DNA of 64,000 nt from Clostridiales bacterium. GTDB lineage: Bacteria; Bacillota; Clostridia; Christensenellales; Aristaeellaceae. Made by a program: the position numbers and the translations under genes. A model generated the notes under the pieces. It ran no database searches. It was not told where the DNA came from and saw only the letters and a program-made list of their open reading frames with translations. Below, piece by piece: positions 1-8,104 of the stretch. The stretch lies in NCBI GenBank assembly GCA_012837965.1, contig DUQF01000022.1:1-64000 (forward strand), given 5' to 3'. Every line of letters begins with the position of its first letter. The first letter of the stretch is position 1.

Positions 1-77
1 ACCCGAAAGCACGACTTCTTTTACATATTTTTTATATTCATTAGTGAAATCCTTCTTTGGACTGTTTCTATGCTACA
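1..77 (-). pseudogene. Possible transposase N-terminal fragment at the window edge
   Basis: Read on the minus strand, one frame is open from a stop at about 76 to the window edge. It encodes about 22 residues including KKDFTNEYKKYVKEVVLSG. This resembles the start of an IS3-type OrfA helix-turn-helix protein (Lys-Lys-Tyr-Thr-x-Glu-Phe-Lys pattern). No ATG and no convincing ribosome-binding site are visible in the window, so it may be a remnant. The match is by eye on a very short stretch, so the call is tentative. Confidence 0.25.
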
Positions 78-79
78 AA

Positions 80-113
80 AAAGCGGCTTTTGCATAATTG
101 CCAAAACCGCTTT
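80..113. repeat. Hairpin (possible terminator)
   Basis: AAAGCGG at the left pairs with CCGCTTT at the right, and TTTTG with CAAAA inside, giving about 12 pairs around a short loop. No long T-run follows on either strand. It lies between the edge fragment and the IS630 remnant and could end transcripts from either side. Confidence 0.4.
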
Positions 114-125
114 GTCTACGGTCTG

Positions 126-160
126 AACAACCGCTCCGTTAAAAAGGCGCGGTTGTTTTG
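126..160 (+). terminator. Intrinsic terminator
   Basis: AACAACCGC (126-134) pairs with GCGGTTGTT (149-157), and the T-run overlaps the 3' arm. The gene that it terminates is not identifiable in the window. It shows that the sequence left of the IS630 copy is not the missing front of the BNR-repeat gene found on the right. Confidence 0.5.
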
Positions 161-206
161 AGTGTACAAAAAATTAACTAAACAAGTGTTGCATACCATA
201 AAGGGG

Positions 207-1334
207 TACTGTCATACTATTTTCAAATCGGAATAGCCTCCACCTTTTCAAAGTGATATACTTACCACGGAGGTGGCAAGTATGAAACATGAAATCACCC
301 AAGACGAGCATGAATCGGTCATTAAAGCATAGAAAGTAACACAAAATAAGCGCCTGGCCCAAAAACTTCGTGTAATCCGGTTGCGCTATGAAGGCTATAC
401 CAATCTATCAATAGGTCAGATGGTCGATTTGCATAAAGATCGTGTGCGCCATATCGTGTCTGAATTTAAGGCGCAGGGAATTGATGAGTTTATTCGCTGC
501 AAATACTGCGGCAATCATCGCAGCATGAGTTATGAGGAAGAACTGGAACTCCTTGATTCCTTTGCGGAAAAAGCACAAAGAGGTGAATTAACCAGCGTGA
601 AGGAGATTAAAGCCGCTTTTGACGCAAAGTTAGGCCGAGATGCCGGAAGTGGATACATCTATATGTTACTAAAACGCCATGGCTGGCGGCGAATAAAGCC
701 CCGCCCTAAACAGCCCAAGTCAGCAAATGCCGAGGCCTGTGATGCCTCAAAAAAATTAAGTCTCGTGTGGAGGAAATCCAATTAGCCTCCCCTAAGAAAC
801 CTTTATATGTCATGTTTCAGGATGCAGCAGGTTTTGGTCGGATTAATACGCCGAAATATTATTGGACAGGCGGAGCGCATTCAACAGTTCCTTGCCATCA
901 TATTTGAGAATATCGCTATACTTTCGGAACGGTTGAACCTAAAACTGGGGAAAACTTCTTTTTGATTATGCCGTGGTGCAATACTAAATGTATGAATCTA
1001 TTTCTATCGGAGCTATCCAAGTTCTATGCAAACGAAAACATTCTGCTGATATGTGACGGGGCAGGCTGGCATAAATCAAAAAACCTGAAAGTTCCCGAAA
1101 ACATTTTTATGGAACATATCCCTCCATACACCCCTGAAATGAACCCAATTGAACAAATATGGAAGGAACTACGAACGCACGGCTTTCGAAATGAAGTATT
1201 TCAGACGCTTGAAGTCGTGATGGATCGGCTGAGCGAAACAATAAACAATCTGACCTGCGATACCGTTAGAAGTATCACAAGTCGGGATTGGATATCAGGG
1301 CTGAATTGAATTGAGAATAGTATAACGGCAACTA
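207..1334 (+). mobile_element. Decayed IS630-family insertion sequence
   Basis: An element of about 1.1 kb with one broken transposase gene and imperfect terminal inverted repeats. The left end (about 209-228) shares TACTATT-TCAA with the reverse complement of the right end (about 1311-1333); 16 of 18 core bases match. TA dinucleotides sit near both ends, as expected of IS630/Tc1-mariner elements, which duplicate TA. Exact tips are uncertain by a few bases. On the right it abuts an open frame for a BNR-repeat protein; on the left the matching N-terminal coding sequence is absent, so there has been a deletion or rearrangement since insertion. Confidence 0.7.
282..1309 (+). pseudogene. IS630-family transposase, degenerate
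   Basis: The original frame begins at the ATG at 282 behind a good AGGTGG-type site. An in-frame TAG follows at 330-332, a frameshift lies near 750 in an A-run, and a TGA sits at 905-907. Joined, the pieces give a complete IS630 transposase: an N-terminal helix-turn-helix (about 381-550), a winged-helix middle part ending in HGWRRIKPRPK, and a DDE catalytic core. The three acidic residues are visible in MFQDAAGFGRI, LLICDGAGWHKS and PEMNPIEQIWKEL. With at least three lesions it cannot make active protein without help. An intact copy elsewhere in the genome could still mobilise it. Confidence 0.85.
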
Positions 1335-2193
1335 TACCAAAGTAGCCACAATGACTAACTGCTACCCGGTAACGATTGGCATCTCTTATCAACATCATGT
1401 GATGAGCAATGCCGGCGGCAGCGTAGTGCTGGTGGGCGAGTACGGCTTTTGCACGGAAGAAAGCGACAAGAACGGCAAGAAGCTGAGGGTGACATTTGAC
1501 GGGGGCATGAACTGGTCGGTCATTAACAATATCACGGTAGACATGGGATCCAGCGACCCGCCCTATCACGCGTACAACAGGCATTTTCATGCCGCCATCT
1601 ACGACCCGCTTACCGGGCGGATTTGGAGCAGCAAGGGCGATGTGTACAACGCCAAGTTTGAATATTCCGATGACTTTGGCGCCAATTGGCACCAAGTGGC
1701 GATTGACCAATATCCGGTGGATCCGCAGCCCACGCTGATGATCGCTTTCCCTAAAAACCTGATCTATTTCCCTGACACGGCGGCGCAGGAAGGCCAGGGC
1801 ATTCGAAGTTCTGTCGCGATGTGGGAAATGTACCGCGACAACAAGGCCCACGACATGGGCGCTGATAAGTTCTACGCGGAACCGAGCCACTGCGTACTCA
1901 ACAACAAGGTTTGTTACGACTATTATGGCTATGGGCCGTATGCGCAAAACGGCATTGAAGCGTATGTGGTGCTGCCCAACATGGTGCAGAGAGGCGGAAG
2001 CAATGCCTATATCTTAGGCACAGGGGACGGCGGCGAAAGCTGGCATATGCTGTATCACAACGCGCACTCAATCATTTACGGCATTGTAGGGCTGGATAGA
2101 AATGGCAAGCTGATCATGGCCTGCAACGGCGGCATGCAAGGTGTTAGCCCGGGATATGCCGTGGCTGACCCTGTTGAGCGGGTGTATAAGTAG
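1333..2193 (+). pseudogene. BNR/Asp-box (sialidase-like) protein, 5'-truncated
   Basis: The reading frame is open from the IS630 junction (GNYTKVATMT...) to a TAG at 2191-2193, so the original N-terminus is lost. About 285 residues remain. Asp-box-like motifs of the form S-x-D-x-G-x-x-W occur as FDGGMNW (near residue 50 from the first Met), YSDDFGANW and GTGDGGESW, typical of beta-propeller proteins such as sialidases and photosystem-stability-like factors. No catalytic sialidase FRIP motif is visible. The first Met at 1351 has no Shine-Dalgarno sequence. The stop is 1 bp from the stop of the convergent acyltransferase gene. Function cannot be assigned beyond a likely exported beta-propeller. 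Confidence 0.65.
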
Positions 2194-2194
2194 G

Positions 2195-3199
2195 CTACAT
2201 AACCAGGCGGTTCAGGATTTTTGAGTTCGCTTTGTAAATGATAAAACCGCCAACCAGCGAACAGGCGCAGGCGAAAAGGTAGAGCGTTGTCGACCCGGCT
2301 TTGACCAAGGTCATGAAGTACGGGTGGGCGTAATAGGTGAAGTTCGCGGCGATTCGGCAAAACGCCGCGGCTTTGCCGTATTGCCCGTGCGGCCCGTATA
2401 AAAGCCTGACAAGGACCATCATCAGCATAGGGTAGAGAAAGGGCGTGATGATGATGTTGGAACCCAGCTGGAAGTATCGAATTAAAAACACTTCCAATGC
2501 CCACAGAAAAACGCTGAACGGCAAAAGAAGGCGGATGTGAGCGATGGACTTTTTATAAAAGCCTTCGATGCCGAGATAATACCCCATAGTAAAGAAGGGC
2601 AGACCCATCATGAAGATTCTGCGGTAAATGTTGAAATCCGGATGCTGAATGGTCACCTTCAATACCGGAATTTGACGGGCTAAGGCTGAATAGCTTGTAC
2701 AAAGGCATCCGAAGAGATAAACTGCAAGCGCCGCCCAGGGAAGAAAGCGCAGCAGTTTTAGTTTATGCGAAACGGCGGTGATGAGCGCGGAAATAATGAT
2801 TGCCGGGAAAAACCACAGGTGTGACACGCTGCCGATAAAGAAAAAACGTTCCCACAGCCGCCTAAAGAGCCTGATAACGCTTCTGCCTGTTTGGACGGCA
2901 TGGTTGATGTCGATTAAGAGGTAAAAGACAGTCCAGATGATGTACAGGAGCAATAGGCGTAAAACATATTGTGCGACTTTGCCGCGGCCTGTCCGCAAGG
3001 ACTTGATAAAGTAGTACCCAGCCGCAGCGAAGAAAAAGGGCACCGCGATCCGAGGGATTACGTTTGTGGCGAGATTGCCCAACAGCGGGTGAACGTCTGT
3101 GAACGGGTGCGCGTGGATGGCCACCACCAACAGGGCGCATACCAGCCGGAAATAGTCGATATTCGGGTTTCTGCTGTTTACTTTGACGGTTTGCTGCAT
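2195..3199 (-). CDS. Acyltransferase 3 family integral membrane protein
   Basis: 334 residues. The start at 3199 is chosen because GGAGG lies 7 bases upstream; a longer frame to 3217 lacks such a site. The N-terminus NIDYFRLVCALLVVAIHAHP has the family's Arg and His on the first membrane helix, and about ten hydrophobic helices follow. The family (OafA/WecH/VanT N-domain type) moves acyl groups onto sugars or cell-envelope polymers from the cytoplasmic side. There is no fused racemase or SGNH domain, so the acceptor is unknown. It stands alone, convergent with the broken BNR gene. Confidence 0.8.
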   Translation of the reverse strand: MQQTVKVNSRNPNIDYFRLVCALLVVAIHAHPFTDVHPLLGNLATNVIPRIAVPFFFAAAGYYFIKSLRTGRGKVAQYVLRLLLLYIIWTVFYLLIDINHAVQTGRSVIRLFRRLWERFFFIGSVSHLWFFPAIIISALITAVSHKLKLLRFLPWAALAVYLFGCLCTSYSALARQIPVLKVTIQHPDFNIYRRIFMMGLPFFTMGYYLGIEGFYKKSIAHIRLLLPFSVFLWALEVFLIRYFQLGSNIIITPFLYPMLMMVLVRLLYGPHGQYGKAAAFCRIAANFTYYAHPYFMTLVKAGSTTLYLFACACSLVGGFIIYKANSKILNRLVM

Positions 3200-3445
3200 G
3201 CTTGTTCCTCCAATCATTGAGCTATAGATTACATTTTACGGCAGCGTGAAATTCTTTCTGTAAATACCGGTCTTCTATGACAAAGCTAGAGTAATGGTGT
3301 CCGGACGGTAGATTCTGTTGTCAGGCTTCTTAATTATTGCTACGTTACCGGAAAACAGACAGATATGTCAACGGCGCCCGGTGAAGAGAACCTTTTCATG
3401 TAAATTTTTGTTGGCGGACAAAACCGCAGAAAAGGAGACCTCTCT
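3200..3445. other. Non-coding spacer upstream of the acyltransferase
   Basis: No convincing gene, RNA or repeat was seen. The part next to 3199 carries the acyltransferase ribosome-binding site on the minus strand and presumably its promoter, but no clear -35/-10 pair could be placed. Confidence 0.4.
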
Positions 3446-3696
3446 ATGGACTATTTTAGCGTAATTCCTACCAAATTGATAGTAAAAGGGGAAGATATCA
3501 AGGAAGTTTGTCATAGGCAGCTTGAAAATGTATAGCGTACAATCTTATGTGGTCAATACAATAGATAAAGCTTTAGAAAATAACTATCATTGACTCAGTA
3601 GAGGTAGCTCTCCAGCAATCTATAATTAAAGAGCTTGTGTCACAAATGTTTGACTTCCTTACACACCAAGCGAAAGAGGCAGGGAGAATTGCTTGA
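3446..3696 (+). pseudogene. Gene remnant with two frames
   Basis: An ATG at 3446 behind AAAGGAG opens a 29-codon ORF (MDYFSVIPTKLIVKGEDIKE...) that stops at 3533-3535. Another open stretch runs to a TGA at 3694-3696 and encodes IDSVEVALQQSIIKELVSQM and FDFLTHQAKEAGRIA, with an in-between frame from about 3525 to 3592. Together they look like the two ends of one decayed gene. Family not recognised. The end overlaps the -35 element of the rpsO promoter. Confidence 0.35.
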
Positions 3697-3721
3697 CAAA
3701 AATCGGCCATCATGTTAATCT
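3693..3721 (+). promoter_or_regulatory. Promoter of rpsO
   Basis: TTGACA (3693-3698), 17-base spacer, TAATCT (3716-3721). Transcription would start near 3728, giving a leader of about 90 bases before rpsO. Confidence 0.7.
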
Positions 3722-3727
3722 ACTTGG

Positions 3728-3816
3728 GTTGAACCGTTGCGCGGGTATTCGTATCTCCGGCGATATCGGCGTGACTGGGAATAAATGAATGGCGAAAAGC
3801 CAATAGGAGGAAAACA
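3728..3816 (+). promoter_or_regulatory. rpsO 5' leader, candidate S15 autoregulatory RNA
   Basis: The leader ends in a small hairpin, TGGC (3790-3793) with GCCA (3799-3802) and a GAAAA loop. The hairpin lies three bases before the AGGAGG site of rpsO (3805-3810). S15 is known to repress its own translation in several phyla through structurally unrelated leader RNAs. That this leader does so is inferred from position and structure only. Confidence 0.35.
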
Positions 3817-4080
3817 ATGACGAAGGAACGCAAGGCGGAAATTATTGCCAAGTTTGCCCGCCAGGAAGGCGACACCGGCTCACCCGAGGTGCAGGTTGCT
3901 ATCCTGACCGAGCGTATCAACCACCTGAACGAACACTTGAAGGCCAACCGCAAGGATCACCACTCTGGCCGTGGATTACTGTTGATGGTCGGCCGCCGCC
4001 GCGGTTTGCTTGACTATCTCATGAAAACCGACATTGAGCGTTATCGTTCCCTGATTGCGGAATTGGGTCTGCGTAGGTAA
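3817..4080 (+). CDS. rpsO: Ribosomal protein S15
   Basis: 87 residues, the normal length. [20 protein letters not shown] followed by [14 protein letters not shown] and [15 protein letters not shown] matches S15 along its full length. It binds the central domain of 16S rRNA at the three-way junction h20/21/22 early in 30S assembly. It starts 7 bases after AGGAGG and has its own promoter (3693-3721). An intrinsic terminator separates it from pnp; the rpsO-pnp order is widely conserved, and pnp is probably transcribed partly by read-through. Confidence 0.97.
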   Translation: MTKERKAEIIAKFARQEGDTGSPEVQVAILTERINHLNEHLKANRKDHHSGRGLLLMVGRRRGLLDYLMKTDIERYRSLIAELGLRR

Positions 4081-4088
4081 ACAACATC

Positions 4089-4125
4089 AAAGTCGGCGTG
4101 TAGCAATGCTGCGCCCGACTTTTTT
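4089..4125 (+). terminator. Terminator after rpsO
   Basis: AAAGTCGG (4089-4096) pairs with CCGACTTT (4115-4122), with further GC pairs inside and a T-run. It lies between rpsO and pnp, so pnp expression depends on read-through or on an unseen promoter in the 50 bases that follow. Confidence 0.8.
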
Positions 4126-4176
4126 ATTGAAGGAAAGCATGCTGCAGCATGCGTGAAGAAGGAGTAAGAAGAAGGA

Positions 4177-6348
4177 ATGGAATCTAAAAAATTTACGATG
4201 GACTTTGCGGGACGCCCGCTGACGCTGGAATTTGGCAAGTACGCCCAACAGGCTGCCGGTTCCGTGCTGGTACACTATGGCGACACGGTCATTATGGTGA
4301 ACGTGACCGCGTCGGACAAGCCACGGGACGGAGTTGACTTTTTCCCACTAAGCGTCGATTTTGAAGAGAAACTGTACTCCGTCGGCAAAATTCCCGGCGG
4401 ATTTATCAAGCGTGAGGGCCGCCCTACTGAAAAGGCCATCCTTACCTGCAGGCTGATTGATCGCCCGCTGCGCCCCCTGTTTAATAAAGGCATGCGCAAC
4501 GACGTGCAGGTTGTTGCCACTTCCCTGTCGGTTGACCCCGATCTGCCGCCCGAAATTCCGGCCATGATTGGTTCATCCGCCGCCCTAAGTGTCAGCGATA
4601 TACCCTGGGAAGGCCCCACCGGTTCGGTTTTAATCGGCAGGGTTGGCGGCCGGTTTGTTGTAAACCCCGATGAACAGCAGCGCTTAGAGAGCGACCTGCA
4701 CCTGACGGTTTCCGGCACCAAAGACGCCATCATGATGGTGGAAGCCGGCGCCAACGAAATTTCCGAAAACGACATGCTGGAAGCTATTTTGCTGGCGCAT
4801 GAAGAAATTAAGAAACTGGTTGCTTTCCAGGAAGAAATTGTTGCCCAAATCGGCAAGCCCAAGCGTGAATTCCCGCTGTTTGTAACAGGGGAGGACGTGG
4901 AAGAAGCCGTTCGTGCCTATGCTTACGACAAGGCCGTGTGGAGCTTTGACACCGATGTTCGTGAAGAGCGGCAAGAGCGCGAAGAGCAGGTCAAAAACGA
5001 GGTGCTGAAACACTTTGCGGAGCAGTTTAAAGACCGCCTTGGCGAAGTGTCCGATGCGCTGTACAACATCAACAAAGAAGTCATGCGCCGCAAAATTACC
5101 GACCAGGGCATTCGCCCCGATGGCAGGGCTACCACAGAAGTGCGCCAGATTTGGTGCGAAACGGGCATCCTGCCCCGCGCGCACGGCAGCGCAGTGTTTA
5201 CCCGTGGCCAGACCCAGGCGCTTACGGCAACTACCTTGGGAAGCCTTCGTGAAGTGCAGATGCTGGATGGTCTTTCCAACGAAGATTCAAAGCGCTATAT
5301 TCATCACTACAACTTCCCGCCCTACGCCACCGGTGAAGCCGGCCGTATGCGCTCCCCCGGCAGGCGTGAAATTGGTCACGGCGCTTTAGCCGAGCGCGCG
5401 CTTGAACCCGTTATCCCCAGTGAAGAGGAGTTTCCTTACGCACTGAGGTTGGTGAGTGAAATTCTTTCCTCCAATGGCTCAAGCTCCATGGCTTCTGTTT
5501 GCGGCAGCACCCTGTCCTTGATGGATGCGGGTGTTCCGATTAAGGCGCCCGTTGCGGGCGTTGCCATGGGCCTTATTAAGGATGAAAAGACGGGTAAGGT
5601 GTCTGTGCTCACCGACATTCAAGGCCTTGAAGACTTCCTAGGCGATATGGACTTTAAGGTGGCAGGCACCATGAGCGGCATCACCGCCATTCAAATGGAT
5701 ATCAAAATCAAGGGAATCGACCGTGAAATTTTAACCCGGGCGCTTGCGCAGGCGCTTGATGCCAGGCTGCATATCCTTGGCCTGATGCTGCAAACCATGC
5801 CGCAGCCCCGCGCCAGCCTCTCCCAGTACGCACCCAAGATTATTACCTTTATGATTAATCCCGACAAGATCCGTGAGGTTATCGGTTCGGGCGGTAAGAT
5901 GATTAACAAAATCATCGCCGAAACGGGTGTCAAAATCGATATTGAAGACGATGGGCGTGTGTCCATCGCCACCCCTGATGAGGCCGCTGCCAACCGAGCC
6001 AAAGCCATCATCGAAGGCATTGTCAAAGAAATCGAAGTGGGTGAAGTGTACCAGGGCCATGTGGTTAGGATTCTTAGCAATTTGGGCGCTTTCATTGAGC
6101 TGCTACCCGGAAAAGACGGTCTCCTCCATATTTCCAAGCTTGCCAACGAGCGGGTGGAAAAGGTGGAAGATGTCCTGAATATCGGCGACGAAGTGGAAGT
6201 CAAGGTCGCTGAAATCGACGGGCAAGGCCGCATCAACCTCTTGCGCAACGATATAGAATATTCTGTCGACCGTTTGTCCCGTTCCGCTGGCTCCCGCAAC
6301 CGTCCGCCCCGCCGTGACGGCCGTTCCGGAAGAAGAAATCAGGACTAA
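4177..6348 (+). CDS. pnp: Polyribonucleotide nucleotidyltransferase (PNPase)
   Basis: 723 residues, a full-length PNPase. Two RNase PH-like domains (about 10-225 and 300-545) flank the helical linker. The second contains [15 protein letters not shown] with the catalytic Asp residues. A KH domain follows (about 555-615, [10 protein letters not shown] loop), then an S1 domain (about 620-690, [18 protein letters not shown]). A short Arg-rich tail ends the protein. The trimer degrades RNA 3' to 5' with phosphate, releasing nucleoside diphosphates, and is a core part of mRNA turnover. It starts behind GGAG and follows rpsO. The end of the S1 domain ([13 protein letters not shown]) is slightly divergent. 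Confidence 0.97.
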   Translation: MESKKFTMDFAGRPLTLEFGKYAQQAAGSVLVHYGDTVIMVNVTASDKPRDGVDFFPLSVDFEEKLYSVGKIPGGFIKREGRPTEKAILTCRLIDRPLRPLFNKGMRNDVQVVATSLSVDPDLPPEIPAMIGSSAALSVSDIPWEGPTGSVLIGRVGGRFVVNPDEQQRLESDLHLTVSGTKDAIMMVEAGANEISENDMLEAILLAHEEIKKLVAFQEEIVAQIGKPKREFPLFVTGEDVEEAVRAYAYDKAVWSFDTDVREERQEREEQVKNEVLKHFAEQFKDRLGEVSDALYNINKEVMRRKITDQGIRPDGRATTEVRQIWCETGILPRAHGSAVFTRGQTQALTATTLGSLREVQMLDGLSNEDSKRYIHHYNFPPYATGEAGRMRSPGRREIGHGALAERALEPVIPSEEEFPYALRLVSEILSSNGSSSMASVCGSTLSLMDAGVPIKAPVAGVAMGLIKDEKTGKVSVLTDIQGLEDFLGDMDFKVAGTMSGITAIQMDIKIKGIDREILTRALAQALDARLHILGLMLQTMPQPRASLSQYAPKIITFMINPDKIREVIGSGGKMINKIIAETGVKIDIEDDGRVSIATPDEAAANRAKAIIEGIVKEIEVGEVYQGHVVRILSNLGAFIELLPGKDGLLHISKLANERVEKVEDVLNIGDEVEVKVAEIDGQGRINLLRNDIEYSVDRLSRSAGSRNRPPRRDGRSGRRNQD

Positions 6349-6418
6349 GAAGACGGTCATTTTAAGACAAGTTAATAGTTCTTATCAGGCTTAATAGCCG
6401 ATGAAAAGCTAAAAGCAG

Positions 6419-6449
6419 CGGAACCTGATAGCCTCGGGTTCCGTTTTTT
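6419..6449 (+). terminator. Terminator after pnp, directly before the M16 gene
   Basis: CGGAACC (6419-6425) pairs with GGTTCCG (6437-6443) and is followed by six T. Only 11 bases separate it from the next start codon. TATCAGG (6383-6389) upstream is complementary to CCTGATA (6424-6430) in the left arm and loop, so a competing antiterminator-like pairing is possible. Confidence 0.75.
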
Positions 6450-6460
6450 GAAAGGAAGTT

Positions 6461-7726
6461 ATGGTAAGCATTCACCAACTGTCAAACGGGCTGCGGGTTG
6501 CCGTTAAATCTATGGAATGGACACATTCGTGCGCCATTGGCGTGTGGCTGCGGGTGGGTTCTATTTTGGAAAGCGAGGAAGAAAACGGCTTAAGCCACCT
6601 TCTTGAGCACATGTCCTTTAAGGGCACCAAAAACCGCAGCAACAGGCAGCTTGCCATTGACATGGACGCCATTGGCGGGCAGGTAAACGCCGCCACCAGT
6701 AAACTGACCACCGAATACTATGCCCAAGTGCTTCCTGAAGAAGCGGAAAGTGCGCTGGAACTTTTAAGTGATATTGTGTGCAATACTGTGATTGAACCCG
6801 CCGAATTGGAAAAAGAAAAGCGGATGATTATCGAAGAAATCGGCATGGTGGAGGATTCGCCCGAAGACAGCGCCCATGATATGGCAAACGCCCTCTTTTA
6901 TCTGGGCGGCCCGCTGTCGCAACCCATCCTTGGTTCAAGGGCGAGGGTTGAAAGCTTTTCCGCAGAAACAGTTGAAAGCTTTAGAGCCAAACATTATGTG
7001 GCTAACAACGCTGTTTTATCTGTCGCCGGCAATTTTGATGAGAATCGTTTGCTTGAATGGTGTGAAAAGTATTTTGGGCGCTGGAAAAAAGGCAACAGAC
7101 AGGAATACCCCGCCAATCCGACCAATAACAAAAGGCTCTTAACGCACACCAAAAAGCCCATCGAACAGGCGCAGATACTTTTCACTTATCCGGGAATGGC
7201 TTTTGGCGCGCCTTTGGGCAAGGATTTGCTTTTATTATCGTCTATATTAGGGGGCGGTTCCTCATCCAGATTATTTCAGCGTATCCGCGAGGAAAAAGCC
7301 TATGCCTATTCGGTGTATGCGCATAAAACAGCTTATCCTTTTTGCGGGGACTTAGCCATCTATGCAGCCTGCTCTCCCAAGAACACACGCGTTGTTTGTG
7401 ATATAATTGAAGAGGAGTGTAAACTGGTATTGGATAAGGGCGTAACGGAGGAAGAGCTGTGCCACAGCCGCATCGGGGAAAAGACCACCCTTGCACTTGC
7501 CGACGAAAGCGTTTATTATCATATGAGTAAGATGGGCAGCGATTTAATGACCTATTCACGAATTGTTCCGCATGAGGAAATTTTTGAAGGGTTAAACAAG
7601 GTGACGACCCAATCCATTCTCTTGGCGGCACGGGAAAGTATTGACAAGCCTTGCGCGCTTGTCCTTTTGTCGCCAGATGAGCCGGATAACCATAGCTACT
7701 GGAGGAAGTATGAACGACAAGCTTGA
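6461..7726 (+). CDS. M16 family zinc metallopeptidase (processing-peptidase type)
   Basis: 421 residues. The inverted zinc motif HxxEH is present as HLLEH (about residues 46-50), with the third metal ligand Glu in the downstream LEKEKRMIIEEI segment. The C-terminal half holds the second, inactive M16 domain with the R/Y segment (REEKAYAYSVYA). This is the usual layout of the B. subtilis MlpA/YmxG-type protein, often found next to pnp, as here. It probably cleaves small peptides in the cytoplasm; the substrate is unknown. It starts 8 bases after AAAGGAAG. The 3' end overlaps the next gene by 17 bases, indicating one transcript. Confidence 0.9.
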   Translation: MVSIHQLSNGLRVAVKSMEWTHSCAIGVWLRVGSILESEEENGLSHLLEHMSFKGTKNRSNRQLAIDMDAIGGQVNAATSKLTTEYYAQVLPEEAESALELLSDIVCNTVIEPAELEKEKRMIIEEIGMVEDSPEDSAHDMANALFYLGGPLSQPILGSRARVESFSAETVESFRAKHYVANNAVLSVAGNFDENRLLEWCEKYFGRWKKGNRQEYPANPTNNKRLLTHTKKPIEQAQILFTYPGMAFGAPLGKDLLLLSSILGGGSSSRLFQRIREEKAYAYSVYAHKTAYPFCGDLAIYAACSPKNTRVVCDIIEEECKLVLDKGVTEEELCHSRIGEKTTLALADESVYYHMSKMGSDLMTYSRIVPHEEIFEGLNKVTTQSILLAARESIDKPCALVLLSPDEPDNHSYWRKYERQA

Positions 7727-8081
7727 TTTTATTTTCAACCTGCAAAAAAACCTGAACCAAGAAATTATTGACAAGCGTAATCTCCCCCCACAGGAGGATG
7801 AGTCATGGATTTCCAAGTACGCTTTGGCTATGTATGTGGAAATGGGGGAAATGCTCAACGAAACCAACTATAAGTGGTGGAAAAACCCCATGGAAGTAGA
7901 CAAGGACGCCCTCAAAGAAGAGCTGGTGGACGTACTGCATTTCTATGTAAGCCTTTGCCTGGCCTTGGGCATGGACGCGCAGGAACTTTTTGCCCTGTAT
8001 GAAGAAAAGAACAAGGAAAATATTTTGCGTCAGGAGGGCAAAGGCAAGAAGTCGGGCTATGCGCTGGGTGAACAGGCATAA
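7710..8081 (+). CDS. dUTPase_2/MazG-like all-alpha NTP pyrophosphatase
   Basis: 123 residues from the ATG at 7710, chosen for GGAGGAAGT just upstream; longer starts have none. It has the all-alpha nucleotide pyrophosphohydrolase signature: ExxE at 44-47 (VEMGEML), a WWK segment at 56-58, and ExxD at 71-74 (EELVDVLHF). These acidic residues bind the Mg ions. The pattern fits dimeric dUTPase (dUTPase_2 family), which hydrolyses dUTP/dUDP to keep uracil out of DNA. A related dNTP specificity cannot be excluded. It overlaps the M16 gene by 17 bases. Confidence 0.75.
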   Translation: MNDKLDFIFNLQKNLNQEIIDKRNLPPQEDESWISKYALAMYVEMGEMLNETNYKWWKNPMEVDKDALKEELVDVLHFYVSLCLALGMDAQELFALYEEKNKENILRQEGKGKKSGYALGEQA

Positions 8082-8104
8082 CCTGAAAAGGAGGTAAAAG
8101 TTAC

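Noticed and set aside
1201-1947. 248-codon minus-strand frame across the IS right end and BNR gene
   Set aside because: It crosses the IS/gene junction, is rich in Val/Ile/Arg/His as an antisense shadow, and the plus strand has recognisable motifs.
4275-6360. Several long minus-strand frames across pnp
   Set aside because: All are antisense to pnp, a complete full-length gene, and lack ribosome-binding sites.
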